64,000 nucleotides of DNA from Diphasiastrum complanatum. Taxonomy: Eukaryota > Streptophyta > Lycopodiopsida > Lycopodiales > Lycopodiaceae. A program made the translations under genes and the position numbers. Location of the stretch: NCBI GenBank assembly GCA_029204225.1, contig CM055094.1, positions 28,816,107-28,880,106 on the forward strand, in the 5' to 3' direction. Below are positions 9,297 through 21,200 of the stretch, piece by piece (the first letter of the stretch is position 1; each line of letters starts with the position of its first letter). The notes under the pieces are model-generated. The model did not search any database and was not told the DNA's origin. It worked only from the letters and a program-made list of their open reading frames with translations.

Positions 9297-12200
9297 ATGG
9301 GGAAGGAGGCGAATATGCCATTTTCTGAAAAGAAGAAGAATCGCCTTGAAGCTTTGGAGCGGCGCTTGCTGTCCCCTGTGGCACTAGATACAAACATATC
9401 AGCTGTACCAAGGTGATTCATACCAACTTTTGATCCATGGCACATGCAAAGGTTACTTACCTACTTATAATCCAAATTTCTCTTTAAATGGAGCTTCTTT
9501 CAAATTGATTAAACATTCTTGATATTGGGCTTCTTTCAAGTGCCAGTTGTGAAGGTGGTGATTCAACTTACGAAAGGCTTTGCCAATCTGTCTTCACAGG
9601 CCCTCTTGGTCCTCAATTGCAGGTAATGTTTGTAAGATATACGATATGCCTCTATTATAGGTTGGTAGTTTTTTTTTATCATGTATTAGGAAGGTTTTTA
9701 ATTGTTGTATGCTCTTATATCCATGTCTCAATATAAACTATAAGTGCAAAACTGAATCGTTAAGAAAGGGCCCTTAGGCTTGTACATGAATAAAAAGGGC
9801 ATGTGGCCAGCATATGAATTAAAGGGCACCATTAGCAGCTCTATATGGACTAGATATTCGTAACATGTATTCACAAGAGTTTAACAACTGAACTGTATTT
9901 TGAACCATGATTGTTGGAGATCATTGAAGCATTGATGAAATTTTGACATGAATGCACTAGAGGTTAAATGGCATATTCATAGTGAAAATTTTCATAGGTC
10001 AAAGTCTTGTCAAGATATGTTGTTTAATAAATAGAACATGTCTTGTTGATGCCACTTTTATCTCATCGTTCTCTTACGAAATACAAAAATTCCACTTTAT
10101 TTGGAGGTACTTGATCTTGACTCCTCTGTCTGTGTCATTGAATGTTGCGATTTTGTCTTTCTGATTCATCTTAAATTTCAACTCGTGATGTCTAAGTAGT
10201 GATTTGATCTCAGATTCTAGTTTGATAGCTGGATCTCATATGAGTTCATTATAGTTCTAAATTTGTTATAAGGAGAGATTGGATTAATTGAGAAGCAAGT
10301 TGGCTTAATTTGAGATTACATGAGGTATATGTTGTTGGCATGTGATGCATAAGCCCTGTCTCCCTTTATAGACTTGCGTCTGCGAGTTCTAGTTTGGTGA
10401 GAGGCTTGTTCCATTAGTGGGGAGTTTAATTGTTAGAGCCCAATCTCAACACTAGCATGACCTCCGCACGGCGGGTTGCCAGAGGGCCTGAGGCCAAGTA
10501 TTGACGATGGCCAGTGACCGGAGTGGCCATCTGTCCCAAACTGGGATACCCATCACAAGCAGTGACCCAGTGTGACCGCCTGACAAGCTATCAAAGACAC
10601 GAGGAATTGTGACCATCGTCAGTGACGAGATGCTAGCCGACAAGTAGCAGGGGTGACCAAACGGGTCACAAGTCTTTGGCGGGGCATGGGGGTGGTACCC
10701 TATGAGTCACTCAGTATTCACAGATCACAGATATATGCCAAGTGGATTGATCACCCATTGTTGGATGCATGTGTGAGGTGACAGGAATAGCAGGTAGCAG
10801 GACTCAAAGAGAGGGTGCCTATGGTTCATTCTAGACACCGGCCTTCTTAGTTTCACAAGCTTGGAGAGACAAGTTGGTGACAATTGGTATTAGAGCCTCG
10901 TTTTAGCCCCCTCGTTCTAGCCCCATTCTAGAGAGGGAAAGTGGAGGAAAACCTCATTTTTCTTCATTTTCTTGGGCAATTTTGGAGAAGAAAGGGGGGA
11001 TTGAAGCCCAGGAATCACTGGTGGATAGTGAGTGTTTGCCATGATTTGAGCCAAGATAGGGATTTTTCAGATCTGAAAATTTTCAGACCTGAAAAAATTG
11101 CAAAAAAAAGGTTGTCAAAATTCACCATAACTTTTTCTATAGGTCTCAGATTGCTACGAAATTTTAGGATGTTGTTGCCCAAATTTTAGGAGTACTAAAT
11201 CGTTGCCTAGGAAGGTGCTAATTTGTCAGAAATTTCTAATTTTGCCCAAAAATAAGATTTCTGTCCATTTTTCAGGTTGTTGGAGTTGAGCTTTTATACC
11301 TTTTTCATTTCTCGCTCGTTTTTCTTGAGATTTTGCATGAAGCTTCGTAGGAGCAGGGCGCCCTACTACAACCACGCCTCCAACTCATTTTCAGGTCAAA
11401 GATCAAGCAATTACAGCTGATTCCAAGCTGTTTTTGCTGGTTTTTTTTGGGAAAAACCTGACAAAAATTCAAATTTTTCGAGGAACGGATGCTTGGTTTT
11501 TGCATCGTTAGAGGCAGTACACGGTGCATGTATATGCCGATAAGTACAGAGGTACTTATCAAGGGACCAGAGGAGATTCCCAAGTGGCTTGTGGTCGTCC
11601 ACAAGTTTATCTTTGGCCTTCACGAAGAGGCCTTCAATTCTTAATGAAGGTTGCAAAACCTTGGAAGAGGCAGTTGCAATAGCGCTCAACTTTGAAGGTA
11701 ATGTGCGCAACAAAGCTGAATCTGGAGTGGCAAGTTGGCCCCAGAAGAAGGGTTAGCAGAAGTCCGACCAAGCTGGTCAGAAGGACTTCTCGCAGAAGGA
11801 TCCTATCCAGATGTAGCAGACTTTGAAGCGCAAGTCAGTGTCTCCTATGGCTCATTGTGCTTATGACAAGTCTCCCCTCACTCCAGAGCAAAAGGAAAAG
11901 GCGAAGAAAGATGGATTATGTTTTGTGTCTTGGCAAGCATCTTTTCAAGGATTGTTCTCGACACACCGGCAGGAAGCTCCATGTATTACAACACAATCAA
12001 GACGAGGGCAAGGATGAGGAAATTTTGGATGACTTATTGGTAAGCGATGATGAGGAGACTAGACTTGTCATGACTATTTCGGTGCAGAAACTTGTTCCAC
12101 TGGCACCAGTTTGCTTTTTGCCCACTAGGCGCACAAAGCCTATTAGTTTCTAGATAGTGAATTGATAGCACGAGGGGGAAGCTGGAAGGTCCTGACATGC

Positions 12201-15200
12201 TCGTCTTATTTGACACTAGTTCCTCACATAATATTGTTAATTCAGGCGTGATGAAAAAGCTTTGCTTAGCTACCGTTCCTTATGATTACCAGTAATAGTT
12301 GAGATGTCAGATAGTAAGGGAATAGAGGTTTTGGGATGAGAGAGTCTCTTGGGCGTCTTTGTCTATTCAAACGTATGCCTAGAAGTTAGACTTTGAGATC
12401 ACAAAATTACCTACGTTTGATATTGTACTTGGTAAGTGGTGGCATGCAAGTAAGCAACCCATCATAGATTTCATTTCACATGTCTATAAGTTTAGACATG
12501 AGGGTATGTCTCATGTCTTAAAGGGGGAGAGACCATCTGTTGAAGGTCCTCTTATTACCTCAATGCAAATATAGAAAATGGACTTGTTTTATTTGTGGTT
12601 ATGTTATGTGAATGTTAATGTCATGTGCCAACGTTAGCATTAAAACATCTAATCCATTCATAAACATCAAATTACAATGGAAATACAAGAAACCATGAAA
12701 ACTAGTCAAAAATCAAGAAGATTGATAAAGATAGCAAAACTTCACCAAAATAGGCAAAGTAAACTTCCGTTAGTAACGAATGGAGATCATTCAAAGGATA
12801 GGGCCTGAAACTAGAGCATGATCATAGCTCTCATGTGATTTTAGGCACATGAACCACTTTCTCCATCAAGAAAGCTCTCAAAGAGAAGCTTCAAGATCTC
12901 TTAAGACTCAAATTATCAAAATGAACAATAGCCTCCAAATTTAGCACGACCTCAACTATTTATAGTGGTCATTTGTGCCTCTACTATAAGTTTGGGGCCT
13001 TATTTGGCTAATTTGGGCCTTACAACCATTATTACAAGTCCGCTATTCACAAATATAGTGAGGTTGTTCGAACCACTTTCTTAACTATCCTAAGACTTTA
13101 AGCATTTTTGCCCTCAAAAGTGAAGACCATGTAGTCCTTTGTTGAATGCCATGTTTCATGAATCCTTTGGCGGAAATCGAAAAATATTTGGCTACCTTGA
13201 ATAAGAGACATCTTTTCATGTATTATTCTCATAAATGGCATCTTTTGTTCATCGGATTTTACTGCCTCAGGTTCAGCTTCCAGCTTATTGTTGTAGAACA
13301 AGGTTGCAACGGAACTTCTTTGGTAAAACCTTTAATCTAAAAACCGGTAACCTTTAATCTAAAAACCGGTCCCGTAGATTTGATAAGATCACTGAAGAAG
13401 AGATGGATGAAACACAGGATTGCCTCAAGTTGCATTAGTTTTGTATGGGTTGACAGGATCCAAGCAATAGACATTCGATAGTCTTCTTCCTCGGTATCTG
13501 CCTCGATCGGATAGGCTACCCAATTCCTGATGCATCTTTCTTTGTCCCTGCATTTGGTGTTGTTGTTGCCTTATGTACGACTTCATAATGAATGATCTTG
13601 ATTTCATTTTGAAGCTCCATTGCATTCAATAAATGCAAGCATTCCAAAATCGGATTCATCAAATCCCATGTAGTGAAGGGATCTTTTTGGTCATCTATGC
13701 ACAAGGAGTTTGACAGTCTTGAATTCAGTTCCTATGTCGACCTGTTTTCCTTGTTGATAGGATTGATGACATCCTTTAACGCAAGAATATTGGATGATTT
13801 TGCACCAACCCCTTTTGTCAGTATCACATTACATTCATTAGTTGGTAGCCCAGTACGAATTTGCTTCAGATCTTGGGATGGATCTCTTATTATTGACTTC
13901 ATTGAAGCAATGTTAATATCAATTTCATTATTAAAAAGCTCGTTGCAGTATTGGTATTTGAATTTTGTATGATCCATATTCAGAACTTATTCCAAATAGA
14001 TCACTGTCAATAATATGGTCATAACCATTGATTTGTGGAGTAGAGTGTAATTCTCGACAATTAGATTGTACTCCATGATTTAACTGCAGTTGTAGAAGTT
14101 CGCTCTTCTCATAATATTCCCCTTTATTTTGACTTTCAATCTGATCACTACAGCTGTCGGACAAGACTTGATCTGGATTCTCAAATTGGTCTTCATCCAC
14201 TTGTCCATTGGTGCTTTGCTGATATTGAGTTGTCTCCGTGGAAGATAGATCGATATTAAGAATTTTGCTTTCTTCCTCGAAATCATCAGCTTCATCAGAA
14301 GATTCATTATCTGGTTTGCTCAAAACATCTCGATCGATATCTGCCTTTGGCTTGGAATTTTGCCCTTGAACTAGAGGGAGCGTCGTTTCATAGACATCAA
14401 CAGTGGCACACCATTCAAGACTAGTAGTTGAATATCAGTTGGCTGTTGTGGAATACCAGGCGATTGCAAGATGAGTCAAAACGAGCGACCATCTCGTTGT
14501 ACATTTCTTGTAATTGTTGGCATGCTCGTTTCGTTTGTTCGGTACTATCAGTATGGTAGTTAAAAGTGTACCTAATATTTCATTTGTTCCACTGGTCACT
14601 TTCCTGATAGTAGGGTCTACATTATTACTTGATTTTGCATGAATGCTAACCCGTTGTTGTTGAGTTGATGGCGTTAGACTTCCCACATAATTGACATAGG
14701 GACTGGAAATTGTCGCCCCACTTGCCACAATAATATTCCTTCCCTCCTTAAAATCATTTGTGTCAGCAAATGATGTACCCATCAAAGAAGGACCAATCAT
14801 ACATGTAGTGGCATAGAGAGAACATCCTTCCTTTCCATCGATGTTGTTCTGCACCATGGTGATGTCGTGTTTTGAGTTCTTCAAGATCATAAAATTGATC
14901 CATGGGCTCATAGTGATCTTCTGTTCCACATTGCACCTGTTGTTGCTCATCCATGCTTATCGCTTCAAACTGATCTTCAGTAGTAAATTGGAAATGATCT
15001 TGACCTTGATAATTACTATCATTGAACTCTAGTTCATCTTGACCATCGAAGGGTTCAATTGTTTCGTGTGCAGAGCCATCCTCAATGACTGGTTCGTGTT
15101 CTTCTTCATTCTGCTGATCGTTGTTGAAATCTTCAGAGTAATGGTCAAGTTCTGACGTGTCGTTGTAGTCCTGATACTGATCATCATTATCAAAATCGTC

Positions 15201-18200
15201 GTTCTGGTCTTGATACTGATCGTCATCAGCGATGTCGTACCTTGGTCATAATCTTTGTTGTAATCGTCACCTTGATTCCAATATTCCTCCACATCATTGT
15301 CATAACTGTCATCACAGTATGACTGATTGTCATCCTCTTGTTCATAATCCCAATCCATTGGAATCGATGTGGAATAACTGAATTTGTAATTGTGGATTGC
15401 AAACTTGGGACGAACTTTGAAATGGTATAGAAACCAGATAAAGCAAGGTGCAATTAAGCAGTGACAATAGGCATGAGTGTTTTTTTTTTTTTTTCAATTA
15501 GATCAAATACAGACTTTTGGAAAAGTCAAATTTTGGGACAAATAAGACTTCTACACCGACAATCTTGTTGAGCTAATGAAGTTTGCTTTTTACGACACTG
15601 AAATCCGAGCTCAAACGGATGAGATACAATCAATTGAAGGAATAAAGCATTAAATGTAAACAACTTAGGACAACGGGGTCCTAAAAAAATTAAAATTAAA
15701 AAGTAAATAATGATGACGACATGATGATCATTGTACTCAGCACAGTGAGCTAAGCAATTTCCGTTTTTATACCACTGAATTCCGAGATCCAACAAAAATG
15801 TTATGAAGGTTTGAAGACGACTATGAAATGAATTAACTAGAATTTAGAGTGGGGGTTCTAAAAAAATTTAACAAATCAAATTCTATAAGATTTGAGATCC
15901 TTGAAATATTGTAGTGCTCGTAATAAAAATTATAAAACCTGTTAAAGAGATAGAAGAAACCGATTTTTTTTTATCGGGCATGTGAAGGGAAAGGATGGAA
16001 TAAACTAAGGAATATTACTTTTGGAATCTTTTTTTTGGAATATTTCGGAATCCGGAGGGAGGCGCAGGGCTGGCGCGGACAGCATCAGAGAAAGCAAAGA
16101 AGGAATGAAAAGAAGGAAGAGGATGGAAGTAGGCGGCGAAGGAAGGAAGGAGGAGGAAGAGTGTGAGAAGAGTGTGAAGGAAGAAGTTGAGAGAGAGGGG
16201 AGGGGAGCCAAGGGCGCTAGGCGCGTGGGGTGAAGTTAGGAGAGGGGAACGTACGGAGGTGAATGGGGCGCGTAGGTGTTCGTCAACGGTGAGACAGCCC
16301 GCGCGGGAGGGGGGGGGGGTTTAGGTTTAGGTCCCTCTCATAACTAGGTTTAGTTTTTTTAATTTTTATAATAGGTGAAAATCAGGGTTAGAAAATTTCA
16401 ACAGAGTATTTCTTTGGTTTTTTGCACTTCTCAATTCTTAACCTAAATGGCGAACCTTCAAAATGAAAAAACTGAATTTTTTACAAAGAAACAAACTTCA
16501 AGAATGAAAGGTTGAATTGCTTCTCTCCCAAACCTCTCAAATCTCCTACCAAAGCTAAGATTTGACTTCCTTCACAAGAATTGTCATATCTCTCTCAATT
16601 TTCAACAATTGGCTGCAAATTGGCTCAAATTCAAGCTAAGAGTGAGATCTACAATCCTATAAATTTACAGTCAAGAAAATCTGCCAAAAGTACAGCCAAA
16701 AATGGAGGCAAACAGACTGCCAAACTACAACTAACTAAAATTGGAAAGAAAACACTAAAATGGCCATAACTTGGTCATTATAGCTCCAAATGAGAAAATC
16801 TCAGTACCTCCAAAAAGCTAAAAGAAAGATCTACTGACCTGAAACAAGAAACTACACAAAAAATGAAGATTGAATGGTCAAAAATTGAATCAAAACTTGC
16901 TGGAAATTGAAAAAAACAAGAAAACTAGAACAAGAAACTCTACCAAACTTAACAAAATCCACCAAATCTGATGGGGAAAGGAGTTAATGCTCTGATACCA
17001 ACATTGTCATGTGCCAACGTTAGCATTAAAACATCTAATCCATTCATAAACATCAAATTACAATGGAAATACAAGAAACCATGAAAACTAGTCAAAAATC
17101 AAGAATATAGATAAAGATAGCAAATCTTCACCAAAATAGGCAAAGTAAACTTCTATTAGTAACGAATGGAGATCATTCAAAGGATAGGGCCTAAAACTAG
17201 GGCATGATCATAGCTCTCATGTGATTTTAGGCACATGAACCACTTTCTCCAGCAAGAAAGCTCTCAAAGAGAAGCTTCAAGATCTCTTAAGACTCAAATT
17301 ATCAAATTGAACAATAGCCTCCAAGTTTAGCACGACCTCAACTATTTATAGTGGTCATTTGCGCCTCTACTATAAGTTTGGGGCCTTATTTGGCTAATTT
17401 GGGCCTTACAACCATTATTACAAGTCCGCTATTCACAAATATAACGAGGTTGTTCGAACCACTTTATTAACTGTCCTAATGACTAATTCTAGTCCAATTT
17501 AGCTCCAGGGTTATTTTTGGTAATTCATTAGTAAGCTCATGGGCTAATTATATGCAGCACATGACAATTAATAGTAATCAAATAAGCATGCCCACTAACA
17601 AACCACAAACAACTTCATCTACATTTGCATCCCCCATTGCACATGCATATTCATTATAGCCAAGATGTGACCTAGCAAGGGAGCTGGAGAAGTCCATCCG
17701 TGCTCAGTTTAAACATTTGTTAATTAGCGACATGCCAGAGGGATTGCCTAGACGAAATGTAGAGCATTGTACTGAACTCGTTCCAGGGGCAAGTCTGGTA
17801 TGTAGGCCTCCTTATAGGATGAGCCTAAAAGAGGAGGATAAAGTCAGAAGGATGTTGGAGGAGTATCTCAAGCTGGGGTACGTCTGTCCTAATTATTCAC
17901 CTTTCGCCTCTCCTATTTTGCTAGTTAAGAAAAGGATGGTAGTTTTCGGATGTGCGTTGATTACAGACGATTGAATAAGATCATTGTTAAGCACATGTAT
18001 TCGATGCCTAGGATTGATGATCTATTGGATGCATTGCAAGGTGCCACCATGTTCAATAAGATAGATCTCAAAAGTCTAGAAGACGGCCTTCTGAACCCCT
18101 TTTGGGCATTATGAGTTTTTGGTTATGCCATTTGGATTAACCAATGCACTAGCACGTTCATGATGCTCATGAACGATGTCTTCCGTGACTGTATGGGCAA

Positions 18201-21200
18201 GTTTTGTCATCAATTTTATTGATGATATATTGGTCTATGATGGTAAGGCGGTAGTGGAGCATGAGATTCATCTCCAGACCCTATTTGGCAAGTTCCAAGT
18301 TTCTATCTTGTATGCTAATGCTCAGAAGACTGAGTTGTGGAAGACTCTTGTCGAGTATTTGGGTCACGTAGTGACGTTTCGGTTGACCCAGCCAAGGTGG
18401 CTATGGTTAAGAAGTGGCCGAGGCCTACTGATATACGCCAATTACAATCTTTTTTGGCCTTTCGTAAGTTCTACCGACGGTTCGTGAAGAACTATTCCTG
18501 GCTAGTTGCTCCTTTACCGGACCAGTTATGGAAGAACAACACTATAGTTCGGTGGGATGCTAAAGTTTAGCACAATTTTGAGAACTTGAAGGAGGCAGTG
18601 GCCACAGCTCTAGTTCTGAAGATTGTTGATACCCAGAAACCGTTTGACCTAGAGACGAATGCAAGTGGCATTGTCGTAGGTGCAGTGTTGAGCCAAGAGG
18701 GTAGATCAATAGCCTTTGAGAAAGTATTTTTGCACTTAGCCAGATTTGAAGGGCCGCCAAGCTCGATGGACCAAGCTGATGCAGGAATTTCATTCCAAAA
18801 TTTGCTTCTGAAGAGGGAAGGAAAATGTGGTCGCTGATGCACTATTGCGAATACTGCATTAGATGAGCTTTACTATAGTCGACAATGATCTCATAGTCAA
18901 CCAAACAGAAGAGTCAGCTTCGCCTATCGCTTTCGTAGAGGCACACACCAATGCATATCTAACATACACCGTGAAGGAAGGTATGTTGTTGAGAAATGGA
19001 AAGGTATCCATGCCAGACATGAAGGATCTTCGTCGTAAGATACTTCATGAATGCCATGATAGTCCCTGCGCAAGGCACCCTGGTATTGATAAGCTGTAAG
19101 AAGGCATTATTTCTGGCCACAACTGGAGCGAGATGTAAGAGAGTACGTATAGCGTTGCACGACTTGTCAAGTGAACAAGGCCGAGAGAGTAAGTCCTCCA
19201 GGCTTGCTACATCCACCTGAGATACCTGCAGGAAGGTGGGAAGCATTTCTATGGATTTTGTTGTTGGTCTACCTAGGATCCAAGTTGGGTTTTTAACCAC
19301 ATCATGGTAGTGGTAGACAGGTTTTCCAAGATGGCCCATTTCATCGCAACGACCAAGAAGGTCACAACTCCGCAAGTAGTTGAGTTGTTTATTTAAAATG
19401 TGGTCAGGTTGCATGGACTTCTGAAGTCCATTGTGTTTGACATGGATCCCAAGTTTATGGGTAATTTTTGGCAACGATGTTTTCCAAGCTGGGAACACAG
19501 TTGCGGATGAGTAGTATGGAGCATCCTCAGACGGATGGCCAAACAAAGAGGTTAAATCAGATCTTGGAAGACATGCTTCGTGCATATGTTACTGGTACGC
19601 AGACATACTGAGTGAAGCACTTACCCTTAGTAGAGTTTGCGTATAATGATAAGAGAAATGCATCCACAGGATTGAGCCCTTTTGAGCTCAACTATGGTTA
19701 TAGGCCAGCTAGCCCAGCTACCATAGGGATTCCTCGGAAGGTGCCTAGTGCTTCGGAGTTTTTAACCCAGATGTAGCAGAGGTTAGAGATGACACGAGCT
19801 AACCTGTCTAAGGTAGTGGCTAGGGCAGAAAGTTATCCTTGTGAGAACCGTACCTATTGGAAATTTGAGGTAGAAGATTGTATATTTACTAGTCCCTTTC
19901 AAGTCGAAGGTGCTACTCCTAGGTATGGTGGACCATGGCTAATTGTTAAAAAAGTTAGCCAGGTAGTCTATAAGCTATAGCTACCCTTGGGATGCAAGAC
20001 GTGTAATAGATCCTAACACCACAGTAGGGCAAACACTAACTCCTCCACCCAACCTTGCCTACTCCCTGATATAGAGTAAGCCCCTCCTAGCCCAGTGTGA
20101 GGACTGGTAGCATGCTACTGCCAAGTGTCGGCCACGTGGCACTGACGTGGCCAACTGCACGTCGGGACCCAACTGGGAGCCCTATCCTGCTGACAAGGTC
20201 CCTAGGCTGTGTTAGGCCCGCCATGGCTATGGACTGCACTGGGGCACACTACTCACACTGTCTTGCCCTATTGGTCATGTACGCTGGACACGACCCTGAC
20301 TGTGGTATCTGACCTATCTGTGTTCTTTAGGGTTCGGCACTGGTTACGAGCTCGTAACACTCCCTCCCCCTTAAGAACCGTCTTGGTCCTCTAAGACAAA
20401 GTCTGGAAAAATCTTGCGAAGGACGCTGCCTCTTTCCCAAGTGGCATTCTCAACAGGCTGATCATTCCACTTAACCAGATATTCTCGGTATAGAGTATGA
20501 CGAGTCTGCGTCTCTCTACTATCAAGAATCTCCTCTGGTTCATGTGGAGGTTGTTGAGGATCCAATGGGAGAACTAGAACACTGTCCCCTACCAGATTGT
20601 CTGATCTGGTTAAGGCTTTTTGTAACTGACTTACATGAAAGACTGGAAAAACCTTACTGCTGTGTGGGAGTTCTAGTTCATAGGTGACCTCGCCTAGTCT
20701 CCTACTGATGGTAAAGGGACCACCATACGTTGGAGACAACTTAGCACACACTCATGATTTGAGGGTTTTAGAGTCAACTGGGACTCTCAAGTAGACTTTC
20801 TCACCAGTGGAGAACTGCAGATCCCGTCTGTGTGGATCTGCATAATGCCTGGCTCGATCCTGGGACTGTCTAATGCTACGCTTAGCATGTTCTATCATCT
20901 GGTTTAGGTCCTCTAAAAAGTTTCTGGCTGCTTCAACTTTTTCTTGTTTAAACCCTACAGCTGTGGGTGAGCGTGGCTGAAAACCGTACATCAGCATAAA
21001 TGGGCTGTATCCCGTAGCTGAATGTTTGGTACTCTTGTAAGCAAACTCTAATATCGAGAGATACTCCTCCCAATTAGTCTGCTTCTTGCTGACGTATGCA
21101 CGAAGCATATCCTCCAGCACTTGATTTACCCTTTCTGTTTGACCGTCCGTCTGTGGATGGTCGGTGGTACTCATATTAAGTTTAGTATGGAGATGATGGA

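Larger units (their letters stand above)
12619..17566 (-). mobile_element. Non-autonomous LTR retrotransposon (LARD-like) nested in gypsy A
   Basis: Direct LTRs at 12619-13093 and 17005-17566 flank a 3.9-kb interior with no RT, RNase H, integrase or zinc knuckle. A perfect iMet-type PBS on the - strand (16988-17000) sets the orientation. The LTR ends are inverted repeats TGTCATGTGC/GCACATGACA. The flanks GTTAA (12614-12618) and ATTAA (17567-17571) fit a 5-bp target duplication with one mismatch. It interrupts the + strand gypsy A pol. Movement would need proteins from an autonomous relative. Confidence 0.85.
10431..20095 (+). mobile_element. Gypsy element A, decayed, split by a nested element and lacking its 3' LTR
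   Basis: 5' LTR at 10431-10882, a PBS at 10886, leader, gag/protease remnants (about 11640-12600), then a nested insertion at 12619-17566, then RT, RNase H and integrase remnants (17640-20060). The 3' LTR is absent: coding-like sequence runs to about 20095, where gypsy B's LTR begins. The right boundary is approximate. Confidence 0.75.

Noticed and set aside
13060-13080. tRNA B-box-like GTTCGAACC in the LARD LTRs
   Set aside because: No A-box at the right distance and no cloverleaf; it is part of an LTR.
18959-19585. 208-codon - strand open frame
   Set aside because: It lies antisense over gypsy A RNase H/integrase remnants, where the + strand gives clear family motifs.
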